Shown here one piece after another: positions 4,489 through 7,083 of a stretch of DNA of 7,083 bases (the stretch's first letter is position 1; each line of letters begins with the position of its first letter). The stretch lies in assembly GCA_002367715.1 (NCBI GenBank), contig DFDL01000038.1, positions 48,537 to 55,619 on the forward strand. Direction: 5' to 3'. The notes beneath the pieces are model-generated. The model was not told the DNA's origin, did no database searches, and saw only the letters and a list, made by a program, of their open reading frames with translations. Both the position numbers and the translations under genes were made by a program. Source of the DNA: Actinobacteria bacterium UBA3028 (GTDB lineage Bacteria; Actinomycetota; Actinomycetes; Nanopelagicales; Nanopelagicaceae).

Positions 4489-6528
4489 TTACCCCAAAGC
4501 TTCGACTCCGCCAGCAAGCAAGATTTTGAATTGGCTCTCATTTAGCGTTCGAACTCCGAGCTCTTGCGCCTTTGCCAACTTTGAGCCAGCCGCATCGCCA
4601 GCAACAAGAAAGTCGGTCTTCTTTGATACCGATGAAGAACTCTTTCCGCCGTGGAGCACAATTACTTCTGCCACGCCATCTCGCGTGAAATCCACCAGCG
4701 ATCCAGTAACAACAAGGGTAAGTCCGGTGAGAGTTTGTGGCTCAGTTGATTGGCGTGGTGCTTCAACTAACTTGACCCCAGCAGATTCCCACTTAGAAAT
4801 AATCTCTTGGTGCCATCCGATGCCAAACCACTCAATAACTGATTGTGCGATTACCTCGCCAATTCCGTCAGTCTCAGATAGTTCAAGCTGGCTTGCGCTA
4901 GAAATAGCAGCAATAGAGCCAAAACTCTTTGCAAGTGCCTGCGCAGCCGTGGGGCCAACGTGGCGAATTGAAAGGGCGACCAATATCCGCCAGAGCGGCT
5001 TGCTCTTTGCAACATCCAAACCTTTAAGAAGCTTCTCGACGTTTAATCCGAGAGCGCCATCTTTCTTTAAGAAAAATTCTGACTTTGCTAATTTCGCTTC
5101 AGTTAGTGCGAAGAGATCAGACTCATCTTTAATCAAGCTATCTGCTAACAGGGCGCTTGCCGCTTCATAACCTAGAACATCAATATCGAGCGCTGCTCTA
5201 GAGCCGATGTAATAGATGCGCTCTCGCAGTTGCGCCGGGCAGCTCTGGGTATTTGGACAGCGGATATCTACATCGCCCTCGGTAATTGCTCGAAGTTTGC
5301 TACCACAATCTGGACACGTGGTTGGCATTACAAATGCTCTCTCGCTGCCATCTCGCTTTGAAATAACTGGCCCAAGCACTTCAGGAATCACATCACCTGC
5401 CTTGCGAATTAGGACGGTATCGCCAATTAAAATTCCTTTTCGCGAAACCTCTTCGTTATTATGCAACGTTGCATTTGTAACTGTTGAGCCCGCCACTTTC
5501 ACTGGCTCCATAAATGCGAAGGGAGTTACACGCCCTGTGCGACCAACGCTCACCTTGATATCCAGAAGCTTCGTCGTAACCTCTTCTGGTGGATATTTGT
5601 AAGCAATCGCCCACTTTGGGGCGCGAGTTGTGAAGCCAAGTGCTTGCTGTGCCACGATTTCATTTACCTTTATAACGATGCCATCTATCTCATGCTCTAC
5701 ATCGTGTCTGTGATCAGCATAATATTTAGTAAATTCATTTACCTCGCTGCGGCTTTTGACAACTTTATAGCGCTCACTAGTTGGCAGGCCAAAGCTTTTC
5801 AGTAACTCATATGCCGCGCTCTGTGAATCAAAGGTGGCGCCAGTTGCCGCCCCAATTCCGTGAACAACCATGGAAAGTGGCCTACTTGCAGTAACTCTTG
5901 GGTCCTTCTGGCGAAGCGATCCAGCAGCCGCGTTGCGAGGATTTGCAAAGCGCTCTTTACCTAGCTCTTCTTGTAAATCATTAAATTCATTGAAGGCTGC
6001 GATTGGGAAGAATACTTCGCCTCGAACTTCTAAAAGTTCTGGAATTTTCTTACCTTTTAATTCGTGCGGAATTGCCTTGAGAGTGCGGATATTTAAAGTT
6101 ACATCTTCACCGGTCGCGCCATTTCCGCGAGTCAAAGCCTTGGTCAGCCTTCCCTTTTCGTATAGCAAATTAATTGCTAGGCCATCGACCTTTACTTCAC
6201 AGAGCCAAGTATTTTGCGAACTAGTCTTTGCGATTCGATCAAACCAGGTTGCTAGTTCGGCTTCATCAAAGACATTGTCCAGGCTGGCCATCTTCTCGAT
6301 GTGATCAGATTGTTGAAAGTGGGTAGCAAATCCCCCACCAACTAAGTCACTAGGTGAGTCGGCTAGCTTGAACTGTGGGTTGGCTGTCTCGAGTTTTTTT
6401 AATTCGATGAGCAGAGCGTCAAATTCGCCATCTGTGATCGTTGGTTTATCTTGAACATAATATTTAAATTGGTGTTCACGAATCTGTTCAGATAGATCAA
6501 CTATGCGATGTCGAATCTCTTGGCTCAC
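4489..6528 (-). CDS. ligA: NAD-dependent DNA ligase LigA
   Basis: LigA seals nicks in double-stranded DNA during replication and repair, using NAD as the AMP donor. The 679 residues show the full domain order. The Ia domain has the YYVQDKPTITDGEFD segment (23-37) for NMN binding. The adenylation domain carries KVDG (113-116, with K113 adenylated), then RGNGATGEDVT (134-144), the EVRGEV motif (167-172), IDGIVIK (281-287) and KWAIAYKYP (305-313). The OB fold follows, then the zinc finger with C405, C408, C424 and C430, the helix-hairpin-helix region (about 510-570, with IRHVGPTAAQ and TDGIGEVIAQS) and the BRCT domain (about 597-675, GLTLVVTGSL). The start is GTG at 6528, 9 bases after the mnmA stop, with an AGG 8 bases upstream that overlaps that stop. 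All catalytic residues expected of the family are present. Confidence 0.99.
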   Translation of the reverse strand: MSQEIRHRIVDLSEQIREHQFKYYVQDKPTITDGEFDALLIELKKLETANPQFKLADSPSDLVGGGFATHFQQSDHIEKMASLDNVFDEAELATWFDRIAKTSSQNTWLCEVKVDGLAINLLYEKGRLTKALTRGNGATGEDVTLNIRTLKAIPHELKGKKIPELLEVRGEVFFPIAAFNEFNDLQEELGKERFANPRNAAAGSLRQKDPRVTASRPLSMVVHGIGAATGATFDSQSAAYELLKSFGLPTSERYKVVKSRSEVNEFTKYYADHRHDVEHEIDGIVIKVNEIVAQQALGFTTRAPKWAIAYKYPPEEVTTKLLDIKVSVGRTGRVTPFAFMEPVKVAGSTVTNATLHNNEEVSRKGILIGDTVLIRKAGDVIPEVLGPVISKRDGSERAFVMPTTCPDCGSKLRAITEGDVDIRCPNTQSCPAQLRERIYYIGSRAALDIDVLGYEAASALLADSLIKDESDLFALTEAKLAKSEFFLKKDGALGLNVEKLLKGLDVAKSKPLWRILVALSIRHVGPTAAQALAKSFGSIAAISSASQLELSETDGIGEVIAQSVIEWFGIGWHQEIISKWESAGVKLVEAPRQSTEPQTLTGLTLVVTGSLVDFTRDGVAEVIVLHGGKSSSSVSKKTDFLVAGDAAGSKLAKAQELGVRTLNESQFKILLAGGVEALG

Positions 6529-6536
6529 AGCTAGAA

Positions 6537-6539
6537 CCT
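6537..6539 (-). promoter_or_regulatory. Short ribosome binding site of ligA overlapping the mnmA stop
   Basis: The minus strand AGG lies 8 bases before the GTG start of ligA at 6528 and shares two bases with the TAG stop of mnmA. It is short, so ligA translation probably depends on ribosomes finishing mnmA. Confidence 0.4.
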
Positions 6540-7083
6540 ATTGGGTGCGTGCGACAGTTGCCGAACCAACAACTCGATCACCATCGAAAATAACTAAACC
6601 TTGGCCTGCAGCTAAACCAAATAGCGGTTCATCTAGCGCAACACTTATTTCAACTCCATCTTGCGAGTAAGTACATGCAAGTGGAGTTCCATGGGCCCGA
6701 ACTTGGGCAAATCCACGGTGCTCAGTATTTGTAACCGGAGCTGGCCCACACCAGATCGGTTTATCACCAACAATTTTCGATACCGCTAGCGCCTCATGTC
6801 CTCCGACTACAACAGTATTTGTCTTTGGCTCAATTTTTAATACATAACGTGGCTCACCGCCAGCTGCAGGAACTGTGATTCCAAGGCCGCGTCGCTGCCC
6901 GATTGTGTAGGTGTATGCCCCTTTGTGCTCACCAAGTTGTTTACCATCTGAATCAACAATTGGTCCGACATCGCTACCAAGTCGATCACGTAACCAACCT
7001 GCGTTATCACCTGATGGAACAAAGCAAATATCGTGGCTATCTGGCTTATTAGCGACGTAGAGTCCGCGCCGCTTTGCTTCGAT
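6538..7083 (-). CDS. mnmA: tRNA-specific 2-thiouridylase MnmA, C-terminal part (partial)
   Basis: MnmA makes the 2-thio group on the wobble uridine of tRNA-Lys, tRNA-Glu and tRNA-Gln, using ATP and sulfur relayed by other proteins. The window holds the last 181 codons and the TAG stop (6540-6538); the N-terminus with the ATP-binding P-loop lies beyond 7083. Visible in order are a SHDICFV segment (codons 7038-7018) with the second catalytic cysteine encoded at 7026-7024, then a GxxLGEHKGAYTYTIGQRRGLGI block (about 6951-6877) typical of the central domain, and a C-terminal beta-barrel with the sequence VRAHG and a final GQGLVIFDGDRVVGS stretch. The reading frame is intact throughout. It precedes ligA by 9 bases, as in other Actinobacteria where mnmA/trmU and ligA are near each other. 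Confidence 0.97.
   Translation of the reverse strand: MEAKRRGLYVANKPDSHDICFVPSGDNAGWLRDRLGSDVGPIVDSDGKQLGEHKGAYTYTIGQRRGLGITVPAAGGEPRYVLKIEPKTNTVVVGGHEALAVSKIVGDKPIWCGPAPVTNTEHRGFAQVRAHGTPLACTYSQDGVEISVALDEPLFGLAAGQGLVIFDGDRVVGSATVARTQ

Noticed and set aside
4373..5170. Plus-strand 265-codon frame
   Set aside because: It lies opposite the 3' part of ligA and the micro-protein; its length follows from the codon bias of ligA and it shows no recognisable domain.
5870..6304. Plus-strand 144-codon frame and a similar one at 5216-5602
   Set aside because: Both are antisense to conserved LigA adenylation and OB-fold codons and have no features of their own.
6837..7022. Minus-strand 61-codon frame
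   Set aside because: It overlaps mnmA in a different frame of the same strand, and the mnmA frame carries the conserved cysteine and the TIGQRRGL block.

Overview
The window is a compact stretch of housekeeping genes, and every gene I accept lies on the minus strand. Transcription order (high to low coordinate) is: 3' part of mnmA, ligA, a 39-residue membrane micro-protein, nadD, rsfS, a histidine phosphatase of the GpgP type, tRNA-Ala(GGC), leuS, and the first codons of one more gene cut by the window edge. The order nadD - rsfS - histidine phosphatase, with leuS nearby and mnmA next to ligA, is an actinobacterial arrangement (in Mycobacterium tuberculosis Rv2421c-Rv2420c-Rv2419c are nadD, rsfS and gpgP). 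The base composition is moderate to AT-leaning, intergenic gaps are very short and genes overlap. Together these suggest a streamlined, low-GC actinobacterium such as the freshwater acI group (Nanopelagicales: Planktophila/Nanopelagicus). That placement is inference from gene order and composition, not from a search.

Region by region: 7083-6538 is the C-terminal part of the tRNA 2-thiouridylase MnmA. NAD-dependent DNA ligase follows (6528-4489) after 9 bases. A single-span micro-protein (4479-4360) follows after another 9 bases and its stop runs into the 5' end of nadD. The nadD reading frame has no ATG, GTG or TTG upstream of its catalytic motif, so it appears to start at ATC or ATT. nadD overlaps rsfS by 14 bases, and rsfS is 7 bases from the phosphatase gene. 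A 47-base gap then leads to tRNA-Ala, an 81-base leader, and leuS (2571-115). Bases 114-57 are a short spacer before the last, truncated gene. No gap exceeds 300 bases.

Functionally the block covers tRNA thiolation, DNA ligation, NAD synthesis (NadD makes the deamido-NAD precursor and LigA consumes NAD), ribosome silencing, a phosphosugar/phosphoglycerate-type phosphatase and leucine charging. I see no CRISPR array, insertion sequence, phage gene or exotic defence system, and do not claim one. The points most worth checking are the non-canonical nadD start, the unlisted micro-protein upstream of it, and the zinc-binding short LeuRS, which differs from the long LeuRS usual in Actinobacteria.
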